From Ophiosphaerella korrae (lineage: Eukaryota; Ascomycota; Dothideomycetes; Pleosporales; Phaeosphaeriaceae): a stretch of DNA of 64,000 bases. The stretch spans positions 36,302-100,301 of the forward strand of contig JALNQF010000159.1 of assembly GCA_028456385.1 (NCBI GenBank). The letters are read 5' to 3'. The notes under the pieces are model-generated. The model had not been told where the DNA came from. It did no database searches and saw nothing but the letters and a program-made list of their open reading frames with translations. Both the position numbers and the translations under genes were made by a program. This document shows, one piece after another, positions 13,454 to 25,926 of the stretch; position 1 is the stretch's first letter, and each line of letters opens with the position of its first letter.

Positions 13454-15160
13454 TACACTACTATATTATAATAATAACAAAAAAATACGCCTACGTATAA
13501 AGGTAGAGTAGAGCTTACCCTTAAAGCTTTATCTCTAGGCTAATTCTAAAGCTAGCGACGCGCTGCTAAAGTGTTTAACGTTAATTATTATTACCTCTCT
13601 AACTAACTTAAAGGAATTATACTATAGGTAATTATAACTACTAACTACTAGAAACTTACTTCTAACAAAGAGCAGACAATTATTAACTATATCTTTAACC
13701 TTAACTAACAAGGATTTGCCCCCTAGCTCTGCGAGGTAGCTAATATAGCTAATAAACTACTAGTAGTATAGGATAGAATACCTATAGGTAAGTACTAGCC
13801 TACACGCTTTATAAGGCGCTTAGACAAACTAAAGATAGTATTTAACTAAGTAAAGGATTGCTAGAAAATACTCTAGGAAGACCCTAAGGTTATTAGCTTG
13901 TAGTTTAAGCTTATAGAGGACACTAAGGCCTAGTATAGAGTAGTAGATAAGGACGTCTATAACTTTAATAAGACTAGCTTCTAGATAAAAGTAATTAGGT
14001 TAATAAAGGTTGTTATAGGCTTAGAGAGGCGTTAATAACCTACGCTTACTTAGAGTAGTAATTATAAGTAGGCTATAGTAATCTAAAGTATTTACGTAGT
14101 AGGGTACGCTATTCTACTATTTATTATCTATAAAGGGCGCGTCTATATCTCTACCTAGTATAAGGAGATAGGTATACTACTAGACTAGAAGCTCTTAGTC
14201 TCTAAGAATAGCTAGATAATAAATCTACTTAGCCTAAAGTAGTTAAAGTACTTTAACGCGTATATAAAGACGCGCTAGGTAGGAGTGTACTAGCTACTTA
14301 TTTTAGATAGCTACGAGAGCTACCTTAACTAGGATTTTAAAGATTATTACCTTAAAAACAAAATCCTTACCTTCTATATACCCTCTTATTTATTGTATAT
14401 CTTCTAGCTACTTAATATAGTGTGCTTCTCGCTATTAAAGCGTAAGTACTTTAATTACGTATAGGACTTAGTATAGAAACGCGTATTCTATATTAATAAG
14501 GAAGGCTTCTTTCTTACTTTTAGAGACGCGTTTTTAGATATATTTATAGAGGAAAACTATAAGAAAGCCTTTAAGGCTTTAGGACTTGTCTTCCTAAACG
14601 CGTAGTAAGTACTAGATTACCTTAACGTACGTATTTGTACCCTACTAGGACCTTTACTACTAGAGACACTATAGTAGTTAAAGACTCTAAGTAATACGCT
14701 TAAATTTAGGTCTTAGTTAAAGCTTATAAAGGAATCCTTTGTATAATCTCTTAAAACTATATATACTAGCCTCTTCTAGCTTATTAAAGGTACTAAACTA
14801 CTACTATACTACAATGCACTCTAAGATACCTATATTAAAGAGCTTAAAGAGTAAGTAGATAGGCTTACCTAGTAGAAATCGCGTAAAAGAAAGTAAATTT
14901 AGTATAGTAGTATAATAGAGTATAGAATAAGAGTAATATAGGTAGCTATAGAGGGGTTAAGGGGTGCGTAGAGAGGGAAAAAGGCTTATAGTAGGGGTAA
15001 TTAGGAATAGGCTTAGCTAGGTTAACAGCGCTATAGGAACTATAAGAAGATAGGGTATAACGTACGAACGTGCTAAGAAGGTAAAGAAGAGACTTCTAAA
15101 TTAGATAGTAGTGTTATAGTAGTAGGGAGTACTAAGTAAAGTTTATTATTAACCTCTAAA

Positions 15161-15231
15161 GAGGTAGTATTTGTAGTACTAAGGAAAGTTATTAGTTCTA
15201 GTAATTTGTTAGTTTTAGTAATAGAATACAT
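15161..15231 (-). repeat. Right terminal inverted repeat of pogo-2
   Basis: Mirror copy of 13,383-13,453. The end reads AGTAATAGAATACAT and is followed by the duplicated TA. Confidence 0.85.
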
Positions 15232-15982
15232 TAATTATTAAGGGTATTTGTTTATTATATAACGTATTCTCTATATTCTTATAAACTTCTTTTATATAAA
15301 ATTTCTTATAGCTCTACTATTAATTATTAATTATACTTTTTTTTCTTAGTACTTACTTATTTTTATAATATATAGGCCTCTTAAACCTTCTAGCTATTCT
15401 TACTTAGGTAATTTTATAAATTATCTATCTTTCTAAGGCTATAGTCTTACTTTAAGTTTATACTCTTCGTGTTTTAGATATTTATTATATATATATTTAT
15501 ACTATAGTCCTCTTAGGACGTATTTTTTAGATAGTTTAGGTCTAGGTCTTATTATAATATATCTTTCTACTAGTATTATCTCTTATCCTAAGATATCTTT
15601 TACTAAAATTACTCTTATATAATTATAGCCTTTTCTTTGTATAAGCTATACTTAGTTATTTACTTTAGGTTTCTTATGTATAATATAGTTTTTATCTAAG
15701 TATAATAACTATAATACTTTAAAGTATACTAGATGTTTTAGGTCTATTATTTTATTATCCCCTTCTTAGTATTTGTTTTTCTTAGGTGTCTCTTCTATTA
15801 AAATATAGTATACTACTAGTACTCTTAGTATATAGGCTTTATTAATCTATTATATTTTTCTTATAAAGGACTACTATTCTCTCTATATAGGTATTCTTCT
15901 TACTATAACTAAATATTGTTTTATCTATTCTTAGAATAGTATAAACTTTATTTCTTTAGGATTACGTTCTTTCTAGTCTTTG

Positions 15983-16425
15983 TATTATAGCTGTAATAAG
16001 AGAAAACTAATTTAAGCTAGTTAGCCCTACTATAGATAATAACAACACGTATAACCTATAGAGTAATAAACTTAACTAAGAGACTAACTACAATAGAGAC
16101 ACGTAATAGATTTGCAATTCGCAATCTTAGTAAACATAAAGTATAAAGCTAAGTACGTAATAGATTTGTAATTTATAATCTTAGTAAATATAAAGTATAA
16201 AGCTAGCTAAAAGGCCTAGGTATATAGTTAGTAGTAATGCGTATTATTAAGATAGTATTAGTAATCTAATCTCTAACCTAGAACGCTAATACTTAATATT
16301 GTATATATAAATCAACTATTATTTATAGTTATTACTAATTATAATATAAGCTTTTGTTATTACCTCTTAATCTACTAATAACTCTAAAAGGTTATTAGGA
16401 AGTTAACCCTAGTATACCTATTACA
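15983..16425 (+). repeat. 5' LTR of E3 (443 bp, type I)
   Basis: Starts TATTATAGCTG (from TGTTA..) and ends CTATTACA; immediately inside comes CCTTACTAATTTAG, the shared internal start of the family. Contains two ~53 bp units beginning ACGTAATAGATTTG. Same length as the 3' LTR. Confidence 0.9.
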
Positions 16426-16489
16426 CCTTACTAATTTAGATATTAAGAGGAGCGAAGCGTAAGTAGCGCATAGTCTAGCTAATACAATA

Positions 16490-19400
16490 GTAGAAAGTTT
16501 AACTAAATAAGTAGCTAAGATACCTAGGAGTAGTTATAAATTAGATAGTATAGTATAGGAGACAATTAAAGATTATATAAACAATCTAATCTTAGATAAA
16601 GAAGATATAAAGATAGTAATTAACGCTTTAGAAACGTAGAATAAAGTATAAATTAAAGCTATTATTAAACGATAGAACTAGATAGAAATAATTATATAAA
16701 GACTAGAAATAAGTGCAATAAAGAAACTACCTAAGATACTTGTCCTTAGAAAGTTTAATAGAACAAGAGAAGAACTAAGACCCTTTATAGTATTAGTATA
16801 ACTCTAGATAGATATATAAGTACTATACTTTAATATAGAAGAAAAAAAGGTAATATATATTAGAATACACCTTAAAAAGGATGCGATAAGATAGTTTAAA
16901 CTTTACAAGATAGACTATATAATATACGCTCTAATAATATAGAAAGATAAAACTAGAGCTATTTTTAGAAGTTATAAATACATTACTAGGTAAATAAGAG
17001 TAGTATTTAGGGATATAGACATTACCTAATAAGCTAAAGAGAAACTTAAAAGACTTACACAATAAAAAAGTGTCTCTAAGTACGTATTATAGTTTAAACA
17101 ACTATTACAAAATATAGAATAAAATAAATTAGCCCTAATATTACGATTTAAACAAGAACTAAATAAGAAGATCTAATACAAAATAATTTATATAGAGAAA
17201 CCTAGGATACTAGAAGCTTTAAAATAATAAGTAATATAAATTAACAACAACCTTTAAGAATAGAAAAAGAACAAGTATAGTAGCTAATCTAGGAACTAAG
17301 ATACTAGAGACCCTATAATCCTTAACACTAACAAGAATAGAAAGAAAAAGAAGAACAAAGACTTTACGTACTTTAACTATAGTAAGAAAAGCTACTATAC
17401 AAAAGACTACTAATTATAAAAGAAGAAAGATATAGTATATTATAAATATAGAAAGCTAGGATACTTTATAAAAGACTATAGAAGTAAAGACTATAAGAAG
17501 GATAAAGAAATATAGTTAAAAATAACTAAAAATAAGAAAGAAGTACTAAAAGTATAGGCTAAACCTTAAGAGAAGGTAGCTAAGAGCAAAGAAATATAAT
17601 ACGTAATACTCTATTAGACCTTTTATTACAAAGATAACTACTACATATACCTTTCTAGTAAATAGGGAGTAAGATACTTTTTATAAAAGAATAGAGTAGT
17701 AGCAATAAAAGAAAGAATAAAAGCGTAGCTAGAAGAAATAGTATACGTAATAGACCTACTAATAGAAGATTTAGAAAGGGAAGAACCCTAGATTCTATTA
17801 ATCTAAGCTAAAGAACTAGTACTAGATAAAGAGACTACTATAGCTTCCTCTAAAGGACTACAAAGAAGTAAGAAATAAGTTAGTATAAGAGGTATAGAGT
17901 ACGCCTAGCTAGATATATATAGCTATAATAGCTATACAATAATAGATATAGAGGAATAAAACAAAGAAGAGAAATTCGTTTAGAAATACTTACTAGTTAT
18001 AAGTATAGAGGAAGCGTACAAAGACTAGAAAGAACGCAATCTAAAAGAAATAAAGTTTATACTATTTTAGGAGTAGATAAAGTAATATATAGTTATAGTA
18101 GGAAGAATACCTATATAAAAGGAATAGTAATTCCTTGCAAAAAAGACGCAATAGATTAACAAAGCCTATATACTAAGAATACTAGTAGTATACTATATCC
18201 TAATAACAAATACACCTAGAAAAGATAAATACTAGGAAGGGGATAATAAAATAACAAACCTAAAACATCTAGTATATTTTAAAGTATTATAGATATTATA
18301 CCTAGACAAGAATTATACTATACATAGAAACTCTAAAGTAAATAATAATATATAGCTTATAAGAAGAAAAGGCTACAATTATACAAGAGTAATTCTAGTA
18401 GAAAATATCTAAGGATAAGAAATAATACTAGAAGAAAGTTACGTAGTAGTAAGGCCTAGACTAAAACTATCTAAGAAATACGTCTAAGGAGGACTATAGT
18501 ACACGTATAAGTATAATAAATATCTAAAACACGAGGAATATAAACTTAAAGTAGGGCTATAGCCCTAGAAAGGTAGACAATTTATAAAAACGCCTAAGTA
18601 AGAAAAGCTAGAAGGTATTATAGGCCTATACGTTATAAAAATAGGTATATACTAAAGAAAAAGAGTATAAATTATAATTAATAGTAGAGCTACAAGAAAC
18701 TTTATATCTAAGAAGTTTATAGAAACCTAAGGAATAAACTATATAACAAAGAAGTACCTTTAATAACTAAGTATAATTAAAAGAAAACTATTCTAGGAAC
18801 TTATTAAGTTTAAAACAATACCTTTAACACTAAGGTTAAAAGAACTAGAAATTAGAAATATAGTTATAGATATAACAACAATTAACAATAAATAAGATAT
18901 AATATTAGGTATACTATAGTTATAGATAACTAACCTATATATTAATTAGAGAATAGGAAAAATTAGTTATCTTAAAAAAGATATGTTAAAAGCTAATATA
19001 AGCACCTACAAAGGAGAATTCCTTAAGAAATATAAGAAATAGGAAAAATAACTTATAGAACCTAAAGACTACCTTCTAGAATATTAACTATAGGATCTAG
19101 CAATAGATATAAAGGAAGACAAGAACGTAGGATAGAGCCTAGTTTATAGAAAAATAGAAGAAGAATCTAAGATTAAACGAGCATTTATTAAAAAGGTAAT
19201 AAGAAAAGGATAGATATAAGAATCTAAGTCTTTAGTAGTATACAGACTTATCTTTATAGACAAGAAAGAGATAAGTAATAAAAGACCTTACGTAGATTTT
19301 AGAAAAACTAACGCAATAATAAACAAGAACTAATACCCTTTACTACAAATAGATAAAATACAAGATAGACTATAGAAAGTAAAGATCTTTATAAAACTAG

Positions 19401-21889
19401 ACATCTAAAACGCCTACTATTAAATTAGAATAAAGAAAGGCAATAAATAGAAAATAGTATTTAGAACAAAGTATAGACTATACAAATACCTAGTTATACC
19501 TTTTAGCTTAATAAATACACTAGCAGCCTTTTAAGAAAGAATTAATATAGTACTAAGAGAATACTTAGACGTATTTATATTTACGTATCTAGACAACATC
19601 CTTATAGTCTTAAAAATAGAAGAGGAACACGTACAACATATATATAAAGTACTAGAAAAACTAGTAGAAAGTAAACTATTTCTTAAAATAAAGAAATGCA
19701 AGTTCTATACAAAAGAAATAGACTTCCTAAGATTTATTATTAAACTAGGAAAAATTAAGATTAACTTAGAAAAGATTAAATTAATTAATAAATAGCTAAC
19801 ACTAAAGAACCTAAAAGAAGTATAATAATTTTATAGGTTAGCAAACTTCTATAAGAAGTTAATAGTAGGATAGTTTAAAGATATAAAACTAATAACAAAA
19901 CTTATAAAGAAAGATATACTATTTAAATAGACTAAGGAATGTAATAAGGTATTTAATAAGATTAAAAGAAAGTTTATAGAAAACCTAGTTATTAGAATAT
20001 ATAATCTAGACCTACTAGCAATAGTAAAAATAGATACATCTAACTTAGTCTATAGAATAGTACTAATATAAGAAGACCTAAAGACTAAAAAAGAATATTT
20101 AGTTAAATACTTCTCTAAAAAGATAAAAACAGTAGAGCTTAACTACCTAATTTATAATAAAGAGATACTAGTAATCTATAAAGTATTTAAATAATAGAGA
20201 GTATACCTATAAAGAGTAAAATACTAAATAAAAGTCTATATAGACTATAAAAATCTTATAGGATTTATAATAAATAAAGAATTATTATAACGCTATACAA
20301 GATAGTAGGAATTCCTATTAATATTTAACTTAGAAATTATATATAAAAAAAAGAAAGACAACTAATTTATAGACGCCTTTAGTAGAAGACTAGACTTATA
20401 AGAAGAAGTAAACGCTCTAGGTATAGTTCTAGTATAGAATAAAGAAGGACACTTAGTCCTAAATATACTTAAAATAGCTGCAATACTTAAGAGAATAAGT
20501 AGTAAGCTAGATAGATAGATTTAGAAAATAACGTAAGAAGTACCTAAAGAAATAGAAAAGCTAGAAATCTAAGAAGGACTTGTATAAGCCTATAGAAGAA
20601 TATACATTCTAGGAAAAATTTAGAGAGAATTTATATAACGATTCTATAAGCTACTAGTATATAGATACTAAAGAATTAAGAAAATACTAAATAGACTCCT
20701 AAAGGATTACTATATCCTAAGAGTAAGATAACTAGTAGAAGAAGTACTACAAGATTATATAGAATACTATAGAAATAAGTATAATAGATACGTACTATAT
20801 AGGATGCTATAACTAGTTAAAGTACTAGAGCAACTCTAAGGAGTAATAATAATAGACTTTATTACGAAGCTACCTAAATTAAAAGATCTAATATTAAGAG
20901 TTAAGTATAATAGAATACTTATAATAGTAGACAAGCTTATAAAGTATATATACTTTAGACTATATAAAGAGAAGAGTAAGATAGAAGTTGCTATATACTA
21001 GGTTCTAGGAACTATAATTAGTTAATATAGACTACTAGACAAGATTATTATAGATAGAGATGTAAGATTTATATTAAAACTATAGGAAACAATAACAGCG
21101 TAATTAGGAATACAATATACTATATTAATAGTATATTATCTACAAATAGATAGACAATTAGAACGAATAAATTAAATAGTAGAATAATACCTAAGATACT
21201 ACCTTAACTACAACTAGAATAATTAGGTATAGCTACTACCTATAGTATAGTTAGTATATAACAGCGCAAAAAATATAGTAATAGGAGTATTACTCTTCTT
21301 TGTAAACTATAGATTTAACCCTAATATATACTAGATACTAAGAACCTAAATATCTTAGTCCCTAAAAAGAGAAAACTTTATTAATAGACTTAAAGACATA
21401 TATAACTAATTAAGACAAGATATAGAATTTCTATATAATTAAATAATAAAATACTATAACAAGAAATACAAAGAGGGACCCTAATTTAGAGAGAGAGAAA
21501 AAGTATAGTTAGTACGAAAAAACATTAAGAGTAAGAGACTAAGTTCTAAATTAGATTATATTAAAATAAGACTATATAAAGTAGAGAAGAAAGTTATACT
21601 AGTTATATTTAGACTAAAGCTACTAAGTAAAATAAGGATATACCTAACTTTCTACGTAGCGCTACTTAAGACAGCACTACAAGGCGCAGAACTACTAGTG
21701 TATAAAGTAGATATATATAGAGAACAAGAAGAATAAGAAGTTAAAAAAATCCTAGTATACTAGTTCTATAATAGTAGAAACTATTACTTAGTAAAATAGA
21801 TAGGAACTAACAAGAAAGGGAAACTATAGGAGAATATATAGGAACTAGAAGATAACTTTAACTACCCTAAGAAACTAGAGGAGTTCTAA
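16490..21889 (+). pseudogene. gag-pro-pol relic of E3
   Basis: Reading TAG/TAA as former Trp/Gln codons gives a near-continuous polyprotein of about 1,800 codons. Gag comes first. A zinc knuckle follows at about 17,440-17,485 (YYKYRKLGYFIKDYR, the mutated form of CxxCGxxGHxxxxC). Then come a retropepsin-like part (RATRNFISKKF near 18,690; DIILGILQL near 18,895), RT (KRPYVDFRKTNA near 19,285; YLDNILI near 19,600 for YxDD), RNase H (about 19,990-20,390) and integrase with a GVI/TIDFITKLPK block near 20,850. It stops at 21,887-21,889. The motif order RT-RH-IN puts it in Ty3/gypsy. Conserved motifs survive at amino-acid level although no frame is open. Confidence 0.9.
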
Positions 21890-22229
21890 AGTTAAAACCC
21901 TCTAGATCGCCTTGTAGCAAACTAAGAAAACTAGTATTACTAACAACAAATAAAGAGACGCTAGGAACGTTTAATATAATAAAAGCTAGAGCAGCTTCTA
22001 CTACGTCCTTAAGGTCTATTTTAGCCTCTAAGGCACGAGACTATTTAGACGATTTAGCGTTATTATAAGCCTTTATCTTATAAAGGCGCTTAACGTAAGA
22101 ATAAAGATCTACTAGCTTATAAAGAGTTAGCTTATACTTAGCCTTAGCTTCTACGAGCTATAATAATAGTATCTCTTAAGCCTAGTTAATAGCTCGCCTT
22201 ATACAACTTAGTAAGAAGAGACTATATAG

Positions 22230-22450
22230 AAATAGAGTACTTATACTTAGTAAGGGAAATACCTAAAAGAGTATACTTATATTAGATATTAGTAAGAATA
22301 CACTTGTTATAGTGTTTACTATCCTTTAAAGATATAAGATAAGTAAGCTTTAGCTAAGTATAATAAGCGCAAGGGAATATTTTAACTCTATTACAAGTAA
22401 CATAAGTAATAAGAAGAAGTTTGTTGTAATTAGAATAAGAAGATATAGAG
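22230..22450 (-). pseudogene. Antisense cysteine-rich frame in E3
   Basis: Lies between pol and the 3' LTR, on the strand opposite to pol. Readable blocks TCNRVKIFPC, YYT*LKLTYLISL and KHYNKCILTNI agree with the E5 frame at 2,290-2,560. The protein family is not recognised. Several Tyr codons stand where Cys is expected (TGY to TAY), the usual RIP outcome. Confidence 0.4.
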
Positions 22451-22542
22451 AATAATAAGGAATTAGAAATAAACAAAGAAACTAGACTAATAACCTTAGG
22501 CCTAGGGTAGAGAAACAAGAACCTACCTAAAGAGGAGAATAG

Positions 22543-22985
22543 TATTATAGCTATAACAAGAGAAAACTAATTTAAGCTAGTTAGCCCTACTATAGATAAC
22601 AACAACACGTATAACCTATAGGGTAATAAACTTAACTAAGAGACTAACTACAATAGAAATACGTAATAGATTTACGATTCGCGATCTTAGCAAATATAAA
22701 GTACAAAGCTAAGCACGTAATAGATTTATAATTCGCGATCTTAGTAAATACAAAGTATAAAGCTAGCTAAGAGGCCTAGGTATATAGTTAGTAGTAATGC
22801 GCATTATTAGGATAGTATTAGTAATCTAATCTCTAACCTAGAACGCTAATACTTAACATTATACACACAAATCAACTATTATTTATAGTTATTACTAATT
22901 GCAATACAAGCTTTTGTTATTACCTCTTAATCTACTAACAACCCTAAAAGGTTATTAGAAAGTTAACCCTAGTGCACTTGTTATA
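22543..22985 (+). repeat. 3' LTR of E3 (443 bp, type I)
   Basis: Starts TATTATAGCTATAACAAG and ends TGCACTTGTTATA. Same length as the 5' LTR, differing mostly by transitions. Followed directly by the TSD CTTTG. Confidence 0.9.
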
Positions 22986-24613
22986 CTTTGTACGCTTCTT
23001 TTATACTTATAACTAGTAAGTATTTCTAAATAAACTTCTATACTTTATTTTATTCTCCTATATCTATTATTATATAGCTATTATAGCTATATATATTTAG
23101 CTAGGTATACTCTATACCTCTTATACTAACTTATTTCTTACTTTCTTATAGTCCTTTAGAGGAAGCTATAGTAGTCTCTTTATCTAGTACTAGTCCTTTA
23201 GCCTAGGTTAATAGAATCTAGGGTTCTTCTCTTTCTAAGTTTTCTATTAGTAAGTCTATTACGTAAGCTATTTCTTCTAGCTACGCTTTTATTCTTTCTT
23301 TTATTACTACTACTTTATTCTTCTATAAGAACTATCCTACTCTCTATTTACTAGAAAGGTATATATAGTAGTTATCTCTATAATAAAAGGTCTAGTAGAG
23401 TATTACGTATTACATTTCTTTACTCTTAGCTACCTTCTTTTAAGGTTTAGCTTATACTTTTAGTACTTCCTTTTTACTCTTAGTTGTTTTTAACTAGGCT
23501 TCTTTATCTTTCTTAAGGTCTTTACTTCTATAATCTTTTATAAAGTGTCCTAGTTTTCTATATTTATAATATACTATATCTTTCTTTTATTTAGATCTAT
23601 AGTCTTTTAAGTAGTAGCCTTTCTTACTATAACTAAAGTACGTAAAGTCTTTATTCTTCTTCTTTTTTCTATCTTTATTAGCGTTAAAGATTATAGGGTC
23701 TTTAATATCCTAGTTTCTAGGTTAGCTTCTATACATGTTCTTCTTCTATTCTTAAAGATTATTATCTATTTATATTACTTATTACTTTAGAGCTTTTATT
23801 ATCTTAGGTTTCTCTATATAGATTATTTTGTATTAGATTTTTGTATTTAGTCTTTACTTAAATTATAATATTAAGAATACCTTATTCTATTCTATATTTT
23901 ACAATAGTTATTTAAACTATAATATATATTTAAGGATACTCTTACTTTATATAAGCCTTTTAAGTCTTTCTTTAGCTTGTTAGGTAATATCTATATCCCT
24001 AAATACTACTCTTATTTGTTTAGTAAAGTATTTATAACTTCTAAAGATAGCTCTAGTTTTATCTTTCTATATTATTAGGGTATATATAGTGTAATCTATC
24101 TAGTAGAGTTTAAACTATCTTATTATATCTTCTTTAAAGTATATTCTAATATATATTACTTTCTTTTCTTCTATATTAAAGTATAGTACTTATATATCTA
24201 TTTATAGCTATACTACTACTATAAAAGGTTTTAAGTTTTCTCTTATTCTATTAAATTTCTTAAGTATAGGTATCTTAAGTAGTTTCTTTGTTACACTTAT
24301 CTCTAGTCTTTAAGTAATTAGTTCTATCTAGTTTTATCCTTCTATAATAGCTTTAATTTATACCTTATTTTATTTTATATAGTCTTAGAGTTCTTTATTT
24401 TATATTTCTAGGGCGTTAATTACAATCTTTATATCTTCCTTTTTAGAGATTAAGTTGTTTAGGTAGTCTTTAATTACTTTCTATACTATATTATCTAACT
24501 TATAGCTACTTAAGGGTGCCTTAACTCTTTTCTTAGTTAAACTTTCTACTATTGTATTAGCTAGACTATACGCTACTTACACTTCGCTTCTCTTAATAAC
24601 TAAATTAGTAAGG

Positions 24614-25073
24614 TGTAATAGGGTTGCCTATTGTTAACTACAAGTAACTCCTAAGAGTATTAGTAGATTAAAAGGTAATAATAAAAGTTTATATTATAAT
24701 TAGTAATAACTATAAACAATAGTTAATTTATATATACAATATTAAGTATTAGCGTTCTAGGTTAGAGATTAGATTACTAATACTATCCTAATAATACGTA
24801 TCCTATTAACTATATACTTATGCTAATCTATTTGTATAATATTACAGATTACTACTAATCTATTTACACGTAACTATAGATTACCTTAATCTATTTATAC
24901 GTTATTACAAATTACTCTTAATCTATTTATACGTAACTATAGATTACTACTACGTGTCCTAGTTGTAAGTAGTCTCCTAATTAAGGTTATTACCCTACTC
25001 ATCCTATACTTCGTTAGTATCTAAGTTAGGACTAATTAGTTCTATCTTAATTTCTCTTGTTATACCTATAACA
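24614..25073 (-). repeat. 5' LTR of E4 (460 bp, type II)
   Basis: + strand ends: TGTAATAGGG (inner, next to the E4 gag leader AAATTAGTAAGG) and CCTATAACA (outer). Contains four hairpin units like the 3' LTR (about 24,828-24,950). Confidence 0.9.
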
Positions 25074-25078
25074 CTATT

Positions 25079-25474
25079 TCTACCCCTTTACTCTAGTATA
25101 ATCTTTTACTAGGCCTATAGTATACTACTACTATATATTAATCCTCTTATTATACTATCTTTTACTTAAGTATTAAGCTAGCTATCTTCTATAATCTTCT
25201 ATACTACCTATTATATCTACTATATATCTATAAAGTTCTATAATAACTATATTAGTACCTTATATTAGCTCTACCTTAATTGTACTCCTATAAGTTTACT
25301 TAGTAGTACTCTTAACTATCTACTAACCTACCTATATATACTTCCTATTCTACTCGTAGCTACTATTTATAGCGTCTATCTATAGACCTTAATAGTCTAC
25401 CTTTATAATAGGCCTATATAGTATCCCTATATTAGATAAGTTATATAATTAGATACTTAATGCGTAATTAGATA
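25079..25474 (+). other. Middle fragment of Helitron H1 between E4 and E0
   Basis: 396 bp of AT-rich DNA left between the E4 TSD and the outer end of the E0 3' LTR. In one + frame the end reads roughly PIQYPYIRQVIQLDTQCVIRY, and the helicase starts just beyond E0 with (I)GEQYYLQ. This fits a Helitron protein cut by E0, but the similarity upstream of the cut is weak. Confidence 0.4.
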
Positions 25475-25926
25475 TATAATAGGTTACTTATTGTTAACTA
25501 TAGATAGCCTATCTCGTAAAAGTTAGTAGATTAAGAGTTAATAACAAAAGCTTGTATAGTAATCTACAATAACTATAAACAATAGAAGATATCTTGCGAT
25601 TGTCTTGTATTAGTATTCTGTAGTTAAAGGATTAAATTACTAATACTATCCTAGTAATACGTATTATTACTTAACTATATATTTATACTAATCTATTAAT
25701 CTATTACTTGTGTCTAGTCTTAGCGACTATAGATTAATAGATTACTAATCTATTAATCTATATTTATTTTCTATCTATACACTTAAGAGATTAAGGGATT
25801 ACTTACGTATCCTAATTATAAGTAGTTTCTTAATCTAGCTTATTACCTTACTTATCCTATACTTTATTAGTACTAGAGTGTAAGCTAATTAGTTCTATCT
25901 CGATTTCTCTTATTACCTCTATAACA
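25475..25926 (-). repeat. 3' LTR of E0 (452 bp, type II variant)
   Basis: + strand: starts TATAATAGG and ends CTCTATAACA. The centre holds several ATTAATCTATTAATCTA-type repeats (about 25,690-25,770), more than in the 5' LTR, which explains the length difference. Confidence 0.8.

Larger units (their letters stand above)
13383..15231 (+). mobile_element. Pogo/Fot1-like DNA transposon 2, 1,849 bp, RIP-mutated
   Basis: Termini ACGTATTCTATTACTAAAAC at 13,383 and the complement at 15,231 belong to inverted repeats of about 71 bp that differ at only three positions, all transitions. TSD TA at 13,381-13,382 and 15,232-15,233; excision restores the E4 gag-pol sequence TACTTAATTATTAAGGG seen in sister copies. 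On the + strand, from about 13,495 to 14,600, a transposase relic is readable: an N-terminal HTH (RAAKVFNVN), a CENP-B-like segment, a degenerate first catalytic-Asp region (FNKTSFQIKVI) and LLILDSYESYLNQDF, the second catalytic-Asp block of pogo transposases. TAG/TAA stops show it is dead. It is nearly the same length as pogo-1 but has different termini, so it is a related, distinct family. Confidence 0.9.
15983..22985 (+). mobile_element. E3: complete Ty3/gypsy retrotransposon (7,003 bp) inserted in E4, RIP-mutated
   Basis: Both LTRs are 443 bp (15,983-16,425 and 22,543-22,985). The TSD CTTTG is present at 15,978-15,982 and 22,986-22,990. Outside the TSD, E4 gag continues (TCTTTCTAGTCTTTG then TACGCTTCTTT), as in the uninterrupted sister E0 near 44,515-44,535. 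E3 is the most complete copy in the window and serves as reference for the family: gag, protease, RT, RNase H and integrase in one direction, then a 650 bp segment with an antisense frame, then the 3' LTR. It lies opposite to its host element. RIP has filled the coding part with TAG/TAA. Confidence 0.95.
10322..24580 (-). pseudogene. gag-pol polyprotein relic of E4 (interrupted by pogo-2 and E3)
   Basis: Former polyprotein of the Ty3/gypsy element, read on the minus strand. The gag part is at 22,991-24,580, with a zinc-knuckle region near 23,560. The protease/RT/RNase H/integrase part lies between 15,977 and 10,322 after skipping pogo-2. Landmarks are the RT box corresponding to YLDNILI at about 12,610 and the RNase H block near 11,880-12,090. 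The pol stop sits in the motif (E)EF-stop shared with all other copies. TAG/TAA replace many Trp and Gln codons, so no long frame survives. Its place and order match those of E3, which is complete and on the other strand. Confidence 0.8.
7353..25073 (-). mobile_element. E4: Ty3/gypsy retrotransposon (minus), inserted in H1, itself carrying three insertions
   Basis: The LTRs lie at 7,353-9,665 (interrupted) and 24,614-25,073. With the pogo insertion removed both are exactly 460 bp, and their outermost 15 bases align without gaps, differing only by transitions. Flanking TSD: CTGTT (7,348-7,352) and CTATT (25,074-25,078), one G-to-A change apart. Net length after removing pogo-1, pogo-2 and E3 is about 7.0 kb, like the other copies. 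Internal order on the minus strand: gag (about 24,560 downward, interrupted at 22,986/15,982 by E3), protease, RT (degenerate YxDD box near 12,610), RNase H, integrase, pol stop at 10,322-10,324, then a noncoding/antisense segment and the 3' LTR. Stops riddle all frames. Confidence 0.9.

Noticed and set aside
13377..15235. TTAA target duplication (piggyBac type) for the 1.85 kb element
   Set aside because: The flanks also fit TTAA, but the encoded transposase is pogo-like, so the TA duplication with ACGTA ends is the better reading.
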